This document shows, piece by piece, positions 1 to 6,019 of a stretch of DNA of 6,945 nucleotides (its first letter is position 1; every line of letters starts with the position of its first letter). Source of the stretch: Gammaproteobacteria bacterium (lineage in GTDB: Bacteria > Pseudomonadota > Gammaproteobacteria > Acidiferrobacterales > SZUA-150); NCBI GenBank assembly GCA_029880755.1, contig JAOUNW010000103.1, forward strand, positions 1 to 6,945, in the 5' to 3' direction. The notes beneath the pieces were generated by a model, which saw nothing but the letters and a program-made list of their open reading frames with translations, had not been told where the DNA came from and made no database searches. A program made the translations under genes and the position numbers.

Positions 1-90
1 TTGATCTGTTATAGTGATTTTTAATCAATAGCTTAGCGCAGACAAGCGCTGGATTCTAATGGAACCCGAACTACATTTAATCGAGGACGC

Positions 91-121
91 TTCATACACA
101 GAGGTAATTTAGGTCTATATT
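91..121 (+). promoter_or_regulatory. Weak candidate promoter upstream of the DUF2892/GGDEF-EAL unit
   Basis: TATATT at 116-121 matches the sigma-70 -10 consensus at 5 of 6 positions and sits in an AT-rich stretch 33 bases before the GTG start at 155. The best upstream -35 candidate, TTCATA at 91-96, leaves a 19-base spacer, which is longer than ideal, so only the -10 part is persuasive. The first 154 bases hold no coding region I can support. Confidence 0.22.
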
Positions 122-154
122 TAAATAATTCAGAAAAAACGGAGAGAGACAGCT

Positions 155-397
155 GTGACAATAAAACGCAACCTTGGCCGCCTTGATCGGGGGCTTCGAG
201 CCGGAGTGGCACTTGTAATGATTTATTTCGGATTTTTTGAAAATAGCATTGTAACTGACTCAGTCGCTACAACCATTCTGTCGCTTTTAGGAATCGGCGG
301 CCTGATAGTAGCCATTTTTGGGTTTTGTCCCATGTATACTTTAGCCGGATTCAGCACCCGAGAAGATGAGGAACAAACAAATAACGACCCCCGCTAA
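155..397 (+). CDS. DUF2892 / YgaP-like small membrane protein
   Basis: This is an 80-residue inner-membrane protein of the DUF2892 (YgaP transmembrane) family. Visible hallmarks are the N-terminal NLGRLDRGLR segment (residues 6-15), a first hydrophobic helix at about 16-29, a second at about 39-57, and the closing CPMYTLAG motif (58-65) followed by a charged, hydrophilic tail. The family is known as a two-helix membrane module, standalone or fused to rhodanese domains. Its biochemical role as a standalone protein is not established, and the lone Cys58 is the only obvious reactive residue. The start is GTG at 155, supported by GGAGAG at 141-146 with 8 bases of spacing. The stop lies 3 bases before the next start, so the two genes are almost certainly co-transcribed. 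No function beyond membrane location can be inferred from the context. Confidence 0.9.
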   Translation: MTIKRNLGRLDRGLRAGVALVMIYFGFFENSIVTDSVATTILSLLGIGGLIVAIFGFCPMYTLAGFSTREDEEQTNNDPR

Positions 398-400
398 GTC

Positions 401-2323
401 ATGCCTCTCCGGCATCAATTACTATTTTATTTCATTACGGTTATTCTGGCCGTAATATTTGTATTCGGTTGGAACGCTTATCGTATTGCCCATGATTCAC
501 TCCTAATCGAAGAAAAACATTTCCTGCGTGAACACATCAGGCAGCAGATAAGGGTTTTATCAGTCACCCTGGCGACCACCAAAGACACATTTGGCCAACT
601 TGAACAATCATTGAATATATTGCATGCAGGCAACCCACTTTTAAATCATGGCCATATCAGCGTCATCACCAATAATCAGGGCGGTCCGCTTCTACCTCGC
701 GATCTAAAGACGATTTTTGATAAGAATATTGAAGATTTCTCTATCGCTTTATTAGTTAAAAGCAATAATACCGAAGGCACCTTAACCATAAGCAACGAAG
801 ACTATATCTGGGTAAAATCAGTAATACCAAGTTCCCCCTATTACCTGGTACATATTTTCCAGAGCAAAGCGGCGCAGCCATTATCAAGCCTGGCTACCAG
901 GTTAATGGTTACCGCTCTTGTCGTTTTATGGGTCGCCGTTTGGATAGCCCTGATTATTTCTACAAACATATCCCGAAAATTAAAGGCGCAATCTGATGAA
1001 ATTGAATATCAGGCAATGCATGACTCACTCACGTCTCTGCCAAATCGAATCTGGCTTCAAAAAGTGCTGGAGAAACAAATCAGAATAGCGAAAAAAACCG
1101 GGAGAGGTATAGCATTGATCATGATGGATCTCGATCGGTTCAAGGAAATCAATGACACTCTTGGACATGATGTTGGTGATGCATTATTGCAGGAAGTAGG
1201 AAGATCTTTACAGGAAACTTTGTGGAAATCAGACTCTATCGCCCGAATGGGGGGAGATGAATTCGCACTCCTACTGCCGATCAAGAATGAATCGCACTGT
1301 CATCTCGCGCTCGACAAGATTATCAAGGAAATGGAGACAGCATTCCTACTCAATGGCATTCCGCTGGAAATCAATGCCAGCCTTGGTGTTGCTGTTTATC
1401 CCACTCACGGTGATGATGCAAAGAACCTGATCCGCTGTGCAGAAGTGGCTATGTATCTAGCGAAAGATAGCGGGGATCCTTATATAATTTATGATCCGGA
1501 GAAAGACCCACATAGCCTGAAACGCCTGAAACTTACCGGTGATCTACGTCTGGCTTCAAGCAAAAACCAGCTATTGCTCTATTACCAACCCAAAATGGAT
1601 ATGAAAACACACGAAATTACTGGCGTTGAAGCATTAATACGCTGGCAGCACCCGGAATTTGGATTTGTACCTCCTGATGAATTCATACCTTTAGCGGAAC
1701 AATCCGGCGCTATTAAACCTGTAACAGAATGGGTACTACACACAGCTATTGACCAATGTACCAAATGGAATCGAGCCGGTATTGCCCTGTCAGTCTCAGT
1801 CAATTTATCGGCCCGTATGCTGCATGATATTGTCCTGCCGGAACAGGTTCAGTCCATACTGCAACAGCATGACCTCCCGGCAGAGAAACTGGAACTGGAG
1901 ATTACGGAAACCGCCATTATGATGGATCCGGAAAAGGCGCTTCTTATACTAAATAAGCTCAATTCAATCGGTATTCGCCTTGCAATCGACGACTTTGGAA
2001 CCGGCTATACGTCCCTGTCCCACCTAAAACAATTGCCCGTTGACGATATTAAGGTCGATAAATCTTTTGTTATGGACATGTTAACGGATAACAATGATGC
2101 TGTTATCGTCCAGTCGATTATTAATCTGGCTCATAGCATGGGTAGAACCGTTATTGCAGAAGGCGTTGAAAACAGAAAAACACTTACTGAACTTTCTCAT
2201 TTGGGATGTGACACCATTCAGGGCTATTATTTAAGCCGACCGCTTCCAGCAAATGAATTCGAGGGATGGCTCAAAAGCGGGTCTTTGCCCGAAGACTCAG
2301 AACTTAAATACTATATCCCCTAA
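401..2323 (+). CDS. Membrane-anchored GGDEF-EAL cyclic-di-GMP enzyme
   Basis: This 640-residue protein combines diguanylate cyclase and cyclic-di-GMP phosphodiesterase domains. A transmembrane helix at about 7-24 and another at about 168-187 bracket a predicted periplasmic region of about 140 residues that I do not recognise. The GGDEF domain covers about 207-367: DSLTSLPNR at 208-216, the metal-site MDLDRFKEIND segment, and an intact GGDEF at 284-288. The inhibitory I-site position reads WKSD (275-278) instead of RxxD, so product feedback through that site is probably lost. The EAL domain covers about 386-630: EALIRW at 410-415, a VNLSARML segment, ELEITET, DDFGTGYTSL at 530-539, KVDKSF and AEGVEN. 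All the main metal and substrate motifs look intact, so phosphodiesterase activity is expected, with cyclase activity possible or serving as a GTP-sensing domain. There is no clear Shine-Dalgarno before the ATG, so translation probably depends on coupling to the DUF2892 gene 3 bases upstream. Confidence 0.96.
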   Translation: MPLRHQLLFYFITVILAVIFVFGWNAYRIAHDSLLIEEKHFLREHIRQQIRVLSVTLATTKDTFGQLEQSLNILHAGNPLLNHGHISVITNNQGGPLLPRDLKTIFDKNIEDFSIALLVKSNNTEGTLTISNEDYIWVKSVIPSSPYYLVHIFQSKAAQPLSSLATRLMVTALVVLWVAVWIALIISTNISRKLKAQSDEIEYQAMHDSLTSLPNRIWLQKVLEKQIRIAKKTGRGIALIMMDLDRFKEINDTLGHDVGDALLQEVGRSLQETLWKSDSIARMGGDEFALLLPIKNESHCHLALDKIIKEMETAFLLNGIPLEINASLGVAVYPTHGDDAKNLIRCAEVAMYLAKDSGDPYIIYDPEKDPHSLKRLKLTGDLRLASSKNQLLLYYQPKMDMKTHEITGVEALIRWQHPEFGFVPPDEFIPLAEQSGAIKPVTEWVLHTAIDQCTKWNRAGIALSVSVNLSARMLHDIVLPEQVQSILQQHDLPAEKLELEITETAIMMDPEKALLILNKLNSIGIRLAIDDFGTGYTSLSHLKQLPVDDIKVDKSFVMDMLTDNNDAVIVQSIINLAHSMGRTVIAEGVENRKTLTELSHLGCDTIQGYYLSRPLPANEFEGWLKSGSLPEDSELKYYIP

Positions 2324-2330
2324 GCGCTCC

Positions 2331-4268
2331 CTACTCGTTGGGAAAATTCCTGATAGGAATTGACTCAATCTTATCCGGCAGCTCTATGCCAAACACGCTG
2401 GAATAAAAATATAATTCGCTTTCCAGTGCCTTTGCAATGTTTTCTGATCTGCGAAATCCGTGCTGCTCGTTGGCGAATGTCACATAGGCTACGGCAAGTC
2501 CTTTGTGATCCAATGCATCCACCATGTTTTGTGCCTGACTTGGCGGAACCACCTTATCCTCGAGCCCCTGGAAAAATATGATAGGACAGGAAAACCGATT
2601 CACATGATTAATGGGTGATCGGTTTCTGTAAAGATGTTTCTGCTCCGGATATGGACCTATCAACCGATCCAGATAATGAGCTTCAAACTTATGGGTATGA
2701 ATTACCAAAGACTCCAGCTCACTGATTCCATAGTAGCTGGCCCCTGCTTTGAAAGTATCGGCAAAAGTGAGCGCCGACAATACTGTGTAGCCACCGGCGC
2801 TGCTGCCAGTAATAATCAAACGTTGCTTATCCACTTTGCCTTGGTTCGCTAGATAGTTTGCACCACAAATACAGTCTCTGACATCCGCAACCCCCCAGCC
2901 TCCATTTAGACGATCGCGATACCTGCGGCCATAACCCGTACTACCAGCATAATTAACATCAAGCACCGCATAGCCCCTGCTTGTCCAATATTGAATCTTT
3001 GGATTGAATGTTGATATCGCTGCTGCTGTCGGCCCACCATGGGTCCTGACGATAAGCGGTGGCAAGGATCCCGAAGCACCCATATAGTCCTTGTTAGCAG
3101 GCGCATAATAAAAGCCATAGGCCAGTTGATTATCATTGACAGGAAAAGAAATCGCCTGTGGTTGAGAAAAATATCCGGAATGAGAAAAACTATCGCCTGC
3201 AAAATGAACTTTTTTTAGTTCATCACCGTTGCCGCCCAGCATTACCACGGCCTTTCCCTCGAAAGGCGATGCCGCCAGAAACAAGCACCGGCCATTCCCT
3301 GATCCCCTGATAGACGTAAATTCACTGTAGGCGCTTTCAATCTGTTCCATGGCCCCAGTGGTTAGATCCACTTTTCCCAGTTTCCAGCTTCCCTGATCAC
3401 AGAATGTGATCACGACCAACTGCTGGGATAAAAAGGCATAGGTCGACATGGAGAATTGCCATTGAGGCAACCCACATTCAACTGCCGCCAGCCATACAGG
3501 AGTAACTACTTCCCCGCCCCAACGATAGAGGTTCCACCATCCACTGCGGTCAGAGACAAAATACAAAGTGCCGTCGGGCGAAAACTGGGGTTGAAAAATA
3601 GATTCGTCAGCGCCCCCGGCTATGATTTTCCTGCTTGTAACAGCACCACTTTCCCCAACCTCTGCCATCCACAACTGACAGCCATCCCATGGCATATTGG
3701 GGTGATTCCACGACAGCCAAGCCAACTTCGATCCATCAGGGCTCAGACACGCCGAGGCATAAAAATCATCCCCGCTTACCAGGGTAGTACATGCGTTCTT
3801 CTGATGGAGATCAATAGAGATAACGGTATTGATTGGTTCACTACCACCAGAATGATCTTCGCATATTGCGATAAGACGGTGATGATGAGTGTCCACCAGA
3901 AAGTCGGCATAACGCTTTGATGATTGCTGCAATAAGAGCGCCATCTCTCCCTGTTCGTTCTGGCAATAAACACCCTGATCCCGGTCATTACAGAAGTAGA
4001 CATTACCATCTTCAACCGTGTAAGCACCGCCTCCGTACTCATGCACCTTCGTACGGACGCTTACCGAATCAGGCGTAATATCACTGACTACACCTTGCCG
4101 GTATCGCACCACTACAGAACGGCCACCCTCGACCGTCCGCTGCTCTACCCAATAGATATCGGAACCATCCAGCCGGACCTCTGCCAAACCTACGGTTCCA
4201 GATGCAACCCATTGCGCGGTTAAAGGGGATTTCCAGCCACCGTAGGGCACGGTGTGTTTTCGAGACAT
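2331..4268 (-). CDS. S9-family (prolyl oligopeptidase-type) serine peptidase
   Basis: This 645-residue protein matches the S9 acylaminoacyl-peptidase/dipeptidyl-peptidase-like group and has the usual family length. The N-terminal 20-370 is a beta-propeller. It opens with the conserved VHEYGGGAY segment and carries PD40-type blades with LSPDGSKLAWLSW and FSPDGTLYF, the latter running into DRSGWWNLYRW (240-250). The C-terminal alpha/beta hydrolase shows HGGP at 410-413 (oxyanion region), the nucleophile motif GSSAGG at 488-493 with Ser490, an acid in GLEDKVVPP (Asp571) and EQHGF with His603, so the catalytic triad is complete. There is no signal peptide, so it should act in the cytoplasm on short peptides; the exact specificity cannot be read from sequence. 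It is the last gene of a three-gene operon, 22 bases after the HD-domain gene, with only a weak Shine-Dalgarno-like TGGA before its ATG. Its stop is 7 bases from the stop of the convergent GGDEF-EAL gene. Confidence 0.95.
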   Translation of the reverse strand: MSRKHTVPYGGWKSPLTAQWVASGTVGLAEVRLDGSDIYWVEQRTVEGGRSVVVRYRQGVVSDITPDSVSVRTKVHEYGGGAYTVEDGNVYFCNDRDQGVYCQNEQGEMALLLQQSSKRYADFLVDTHHHRLIAICEDHSGGSEPINTVISIDLHQKNACTTLVSGDDFYASACLSPDGSKLAWLSWNHPNMPWDGCQLWMAEVGESGAVTSRKIIAGGADESIFQPQFSPDGTLYFVSDRSGWWNLYRWGGEVVTPVWLAAVECGLPQWQFSMSTYAFLSQQLVVITFCDQGSWKLGKVDLTTGAMEQIESAYSEFTSIRGSGNGRCLFLAASPFEGKAVVMLGGNGDELKKVHFAGDSFSHSGYFSQPQAISFPVNDNQLAYGFYYAPANKDYMGASGSLPPLIVRTHGGPTAAAISTFNPKIQYWTSRGYAVLDVNYAGSTGYGRRYRDRLNGGWGVADVRDCICGANYLANQGKVDKQRLIITGSSAGGYTVLSALTFADTFKAGASYYGISELESLVIHTHKFEAHYLDRLIGPYPEQKHLYRNRSPINHVNRFSCPIIFFQGLEDKVVPPSQAQNMVDALDHKGLAVAYVTFANEQHGFRRSENIAKALESELYFYSSVFGIELPDKIESIPIRNFPNE

Positions 4269-4290
4269 TTATATCCAGATATATTATTAT

Positions 4291-4839
4291 CTAAGGTTTT
4301 TGTTCATAGACAGCATCGAAGGCGGTTTCAAGTTTATCGTTACTACCACGAATGCCATCTACAACTTGCCTGGCCCAGTCAAAATAGCGTCGCTTTCTTT
4401 CCAGCGTCCAGCCCTCGGGAGGATGAATCAGAATATCCCGCAAATTACATATCTTGTCTGCGAGCTTTACCAGTTTGGCCATGTGTGAAACATGAGGCGC
4501 CTTAAGCACCTGTAACCGCTTACGCAACGCCGGTGGCAATCGTTGATCATCGGTCACCTCCAGCACAATATTGCAAATCTGCTTGCCAAATTCGCGCTCA
4601 AGTTCTTCCAATGACGTTTCGGTATCCTCCACTGTGTCATGGAGAATGGCTGCTGCAATGACAACAGCATCGCTGACATCGCCTTCATGCCACAGAACGT
4701 TCGCCAGACTAATCGGGTGATTGATGTAAGGAGAGGCCTCCGCCCCTTTGCGGCGCTGATCCCGATGTTTGTGTGCCGCAAAGGCCAGCGCTTTCAGTAT
4801 TAAACCCGCATCGTCATTTTGCAAGACATGATCTTTCAT
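4291..4839 (-). CDS. HD-domain (p)ppGpp hydrolase-like protein (MESH1/SpoT-HD type, small alarmone hydrolase)
   Basis: This 182-residue protein is a standalone HD phosphohydrolase closely resembling the hydrolase half of RelA/SpoT and animal MESH1 (HDDC3). Visible motifs are HKHRDQRRKG (23-32), PYINHP with metal ligand His41, ILHDTVEDT with His67/Asp68 and the catalytic-type Glu71/Asp72, EVTDD (94-98), and KLVKLADKICNLRD (122-135) with metal ligand Asp128 and Asn132. The C-terminal PEGW and YFDWA motifs also match MESH1. The length fits the single-domain hydrolase, and no synthetase, TGS or ACT domain is present. The expected reaction is Mn-dependent removal of the 3'-pyrophosphate of (p)ppGpp; activity on NADPH, known for animal MESH1, is an alternative. 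It starts 12 bases after the yjbQ stop. The nearest GGAG-type Shine-Dalgarno lies too far upstream (16 bases), which suggests translational coupling to yjbQ. Confidence 0.94.
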   Translation of the reverse strand: MKDHVLQNDDAGLILKALAFAAHKHRDQRRKGAEASPYINHPISLANVLWHEGDVSDAVVIAAAILHDTVEDTETSLEELEREFGKQICNIVLEVTDDQRLPPALRKRLQVLKAPHVSHMAKLVKLADKICNLRDILIHPPEGWTLERKRRYFDWARQVVDGIRGSNDKLETAFDAVYEQKP

Positions 4840-4851
4840 TTAACTGGTTCG

Positions 4852-5259
4852 TTAATCTCCAATATGAAAAGCGACTGTACGTGTATTACCGGATTGGCGA
4901 TGTTCCCACAAGTAAATGCCCTGCCAGGTGCCTAATGTTAAAGCATGGTTCATGATTGGAATGGAGAGCGATGTGGAGGTCAGCGCGGATTTTATATGGG
5001 CTGGCATATCATCCGGTCCCTCCAGGATATGGGTATACAACACATCCCCTTCAGGCACCAAACGGTTCAGCCATGCCTCCAGATCAAATTTGGCAGAGGG
5101 GTCGGCATTCTCCTGAACAACCAGGCTTGCCGAGGTATGGGTGATAAATACAGTACACAGACCCTCGGCAATACCTGAGGCTGAAACCTTTTCCACCAAC
5201 TCGGGCGTCAGTTCGTACAATCCCTGCCCGTCAGTTCTAACCTTAATCTGGCCAACCAT
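4852..5259 (-). CDS. yjbQ: YjbQ (UPF0047) family protein, possible secondary thiamine-phosphate synthase
   Basis: This 135-residue protein belongs to the YjbQ/UPF0047 family. Key family segments are all present: THTSASL, QENADPS, the EGPDDMPAHIKS block, SIPIMNHALTLGTWQG and LWEHR. Some YjbQ proteins can replace ThiE weakly, hence the annotation secondary thiamine-phosphate synthase, but the physiological role is not settled. I chose the ATG at 5259 because AGAGAG (5272-5267) lies 7 bases before it, the N-terminus then aligns with the E. coli protein, and the predicted promoter would start transcription near 5289. An upstream in-frame TTG at 5277 would add 6 residues, but it has no Shine-Dalgarno and would leave only a leader of about 12 bases. 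It is the first gene of the operon with the HD hydrolase and S9 peptidase. Confidence 0.93.
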   Translation of the reverse strand: MVGQIKVRTDGQGLYELTPELVEKVSASGIAEGLCTVFITHTSASLVVQENADPSAKFDLEAWLNRLVPEGDVLYTHILEGPDDMPAHIKSALTSTSLSIPIMNHALTLGTWQGIYLWEHRQSGNTRTVAFHIGD

Positions 5260-5266
5260 TCGCAAA

Positions 5267-5272
5267 CTCTCT
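5267..5272 (-). promoter_or_regulatory. Ribosome binding site deciding the yjbQ start
   Basis: On the minus strand AGAGAG precedes the ATG at 5259 by 7 bases. No comparable purine tract precedes the alternative TTG at 5277, so this site favours the shorter, 135-residue product. Confidence 0.6.
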
Positions 5273-5295
5273 GTCAATCAACTGAAGGTGGACCT

Positions 5296-5325
5296 ATTCT
5301 ATGCGATCGCAAAGAAATTTGTCAT
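5296..5325 (-). promoter_or_regulatory. Sigma-70-type promoter of the yjbQ-HD-peptidase operon
   Basis: Read on the minus strand, the -35 box is ATGACA (5325-5320, 5 of 6 matches) and the -10 box is TAGAAT (5301-5296, 5 of 6), with an 18-base spacer. Transcription would start near 5289, giving a leader of about 30 bases before the yjbQ ATG. This is the best vegetative promoter in the window. No operator is obvious; the palindrome GCGATCGC at 5303-5310 lies in the spacer and may be chance. Confidence 0.6.
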
Positions 5326-5567
5326 AAACCGCTGTTGGTCTGTGTTTCGGCTCATAAACAAATTTTTCGAGAAAGGGATACAGCGTTCGCCCTCATCAGT
5401 CATAAAGCCGTACAAGAAAAACCTCACTCTTAACAACGACTCCAGAAGATCTGGCAATCAACCGGGAAAACATAATATCTTTTATTTATCATGAAGTTAT
5501 GAATTGGTGCTGACCTGGTAGAAAGATCCCCTAGAAACCCGGGAGAATTACGTCAAATCACGTGACA
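5326..5567. other. Gene-free intergenic stretch between the divergent promoters
   Basis: The full gap between yjbQ and the STAS gene is about 450 bases (5260-5713). This central part holds no open reading frame I can support: the frames crossing it lack a Shine-Dalgarno and recognisable protein character. It also shows no tRNA fold. It is AT-rich, especially around 5470-5495. The only structure noticed is the inverted repeat at 5442-5454 and a short palindrome, TCACGTGA, at 5558-5565. By position it should hold activator sites for the sigma-54 promoter to its right. Confidence 0.5.
5442..5454. repeat. Short inverted repeat, possible activator-binding site
   Basis: CCAGA at 5442-5446 is mirrored by TCTGG at 5450-5454 around a 3-base centre. 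It is centred about 147 bases upstream of the predicted sigma-54 start site. That distance suits the upstream activating sequence of an enhancer-binding protein, but the repeat is short and could arise by chance. Confidence 0.25.
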
Positions 5568-5584
5568 TTGGCATAGCCGTTGCT
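5568..5584 (+). promoter_or_regulatory. Sigma-54 (RpoN) -24/-12 promoter candidate for the STAS-chemoreceptor unit
   Basis: TTGGCATA followed by 4 bases and TTGCT matches the RpoN consensus YTGGCACG-N4-TTGCW with two mismatches. The invariant GG (5570-5571) and GC (5582-5583) are separated by exactly 10 bases. Transcription would begin near 5595, leaving a leader of about 119 bases. RpoN promoters require an ATP-driven enhancer-binding protein and in gammaproteobacteria commonly drive motility and chemotaxis genes, which fits the downstream chemoreceptor. An overlapping sigma-70 reading (GTGACA at 5562-5567 with TATCTT at 5584-5589) is poorer. Confidence 0.65.
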
Positions 5585-5593
5585 ATCTTTATA

Positions 5594-5636
5594 GGGACGC
5601 TTTTGCAAAAAAGCCCGGGGGCTGTCGTGCGATCCC
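5594..5636 (+). promoter_or_regulatory. Foldable 5' leader element at the predicted transcript start
   Basis: GGGACGC (5594-5600) can pair with GCGATCCC (5629-5636), leaving one bulged A. This outer stem would enclose two small hairpins: TTT/AAA around TGCA in 5601-5610, and AGCC (5612-5615) with GGCT (5620-5623) around CGGG. A three-way-junction-like fold would therefore form at the very 5' end of the sigma-54 transcript. It does not match a riboswitch class I know, including the GEMM cyclic-di-GMP class, whose conserved core is missing. It could stabilise the message or regulate translation; no U-tract follows, so it is not a plain terminator. Confidence 0.35.
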
Positions 5637-5669
5637 ACAGAGCAAAATGGCATCCTAAATGGTGACGGA

Positions 5670-5707
5670 TAAATAACCGACACACCTAAATAAATAAGGG
5701 TAAATAA
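5670..5707 (+). repeat. Repeated TAAATAA motifs in the leader before the STAS gene
   Basis: Four copies of TAAATAA begin at 5670, 5687, 5691 and 5701, the middle two overlapping. Together they put TAA stops in all three forward frames just ahead of the ATG at 5714. The segment should be unstructured in the mRNA and may act as an AU-rich ribosome standby or translation-enhancing region. It could also simply reflect AT-rich leader composition. Confidence 0.4.
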
Positions 5708-5710
5708 GGA
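5706..5710 (+). promoter_or_regulatory. Unusually close Shine-Dalgarno of the STAS gene
   Basis: AAGGA ends only 3 bases before the ATG at 5714, while the alternative AAGGG at 5696-5700 is 13 bases away. Neither spacing is ideal. AAGGA also fits the ANGGA core recognised by CsrA/RsmA, and a second ANGGA (ACGGA) lies at 5665-5669, so translational repression by that family is possible. Confidence 0.35.
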
Positions 5711-5713
5711 CGA

Positions 5714-6019
5714 ATGGAAATATTGACGATCAAGCGCCAGAAAAATCAAACCCGGCTCGAGCTGGGCGCCGCACTCGATATTTCGCAGGCTCGAAACCTA
5801 TATGAATCTCTGGAAAAAAGCCTTAAACGCAAGCCTCCGCTAATTCTGGATGCTGGCGGCGTCGAGCGCGTGGATACTGCTGCCATCCAGGTGCTGGCGG
5901 CTTTCTGCCATATGGCCAGGGAAAAAGGACTGGAAGTATCCTGGGATACACCCAGCATTACGCTAAGACGTGCCGCCGAGATGTCGGGCCTCACTACTAT
6001 TCTGGGAATGCCGGCGTGA
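5714..6019 (+). CDS. STAS-domain protein (anti-sigma-factor-antagonist / MlaB-like)
   Basis: This 101-residue protein is a single STAS domain of normal length. The beta-strand LILDAGGVERVD (residues 43-54), the following TAAIQVLAAF helix, and the later EVSWDTPS and AAEMSGLTTILG segments give the usual STAS pattern. At the position where SpoIIAA-type antagonists carry the phosphorylated Asp-Ser-Ser, this protein reads Asp54-Thr55-Ala56, so classical serine phosphorylation at the last position is not possible; Thr55 is the only nearby hydroxyl residue. The next gene starts inside its stop codon and encodes a chemoreceptor, so a role in a chemosensory or signalling complex is more likely than control of a sigma factor, though this is inference. 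It is preceded by a sigma-54-type promoter and a long leader. The start is the only ATG in the N-terminal region; a TTG at 5723 is a weaker alternative. Confidence 0.9.
   Translation: MEILTIKRQKNQTRLELGAALDISQARNLYESLEKSLKRKPPLILDAGGVERVDTAAIQVLAAFCHMAREKGLEVSWDTPSITLRRAAEMSGLTTILGMPA

Noticed and set aside
35..50. Hairpin AGCGC/GCGCT near the left edge, considered as a terminator of an upstream gene
   Set aside because: The stem is only 5 perfect base pairs and no T-tract follows it.
2345..2361. Perfect hairpin AATTCCT/AGGAATT with a 3-base loop, considered as a terminator
   Set aside because: It sits inside the peptidase coding region upstream of its stop, has a weak AT-rich stem, and has only a short T run on the minus strand and none on the plus strand.
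3456..3920. A 154-codon plus-strand open frame
   Set aside because: It lies wholly antisense inside the S9 peptidase gene, has no family resemblance or Shine-Dalgarno, and the opposite strand shows a complete enzyme with its catalytic triad.
5275..5277. TTG as the start of yjbQ
   Set aside because: It has no Shine-Dalgarno and lies only about 12 bases from the predicted transcript start, whereas the ATG at 5259 has AGAGAG at good spacing and gives the usual N-terminus.
5303..5310. Palindrome GCGATCGC, reminiscent of the HIP1 repeat of cyanobacteria
   Set aside because: I noticed only this copy in the window, and the gene content is not cyanobacterial, so it is best treated as chance.
5141..5494. 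A 117-codon plus-strand open frame across the yjbQ start and the intergenic region
   Set aside because: Its first third is antisense to yjbQ and it overlaps the yjbQ promoter. The translation has no recognisable domain and there is no ribosome binding site.
5594..5636. Cyclic-di-GMP-I (GEMM) riboswitch, suggested by GGGACGC in the leader
   Set aside because: Only the GGGACGC string resembles the class; the conserved GCAAACC segment and the second-helix elements are absent.
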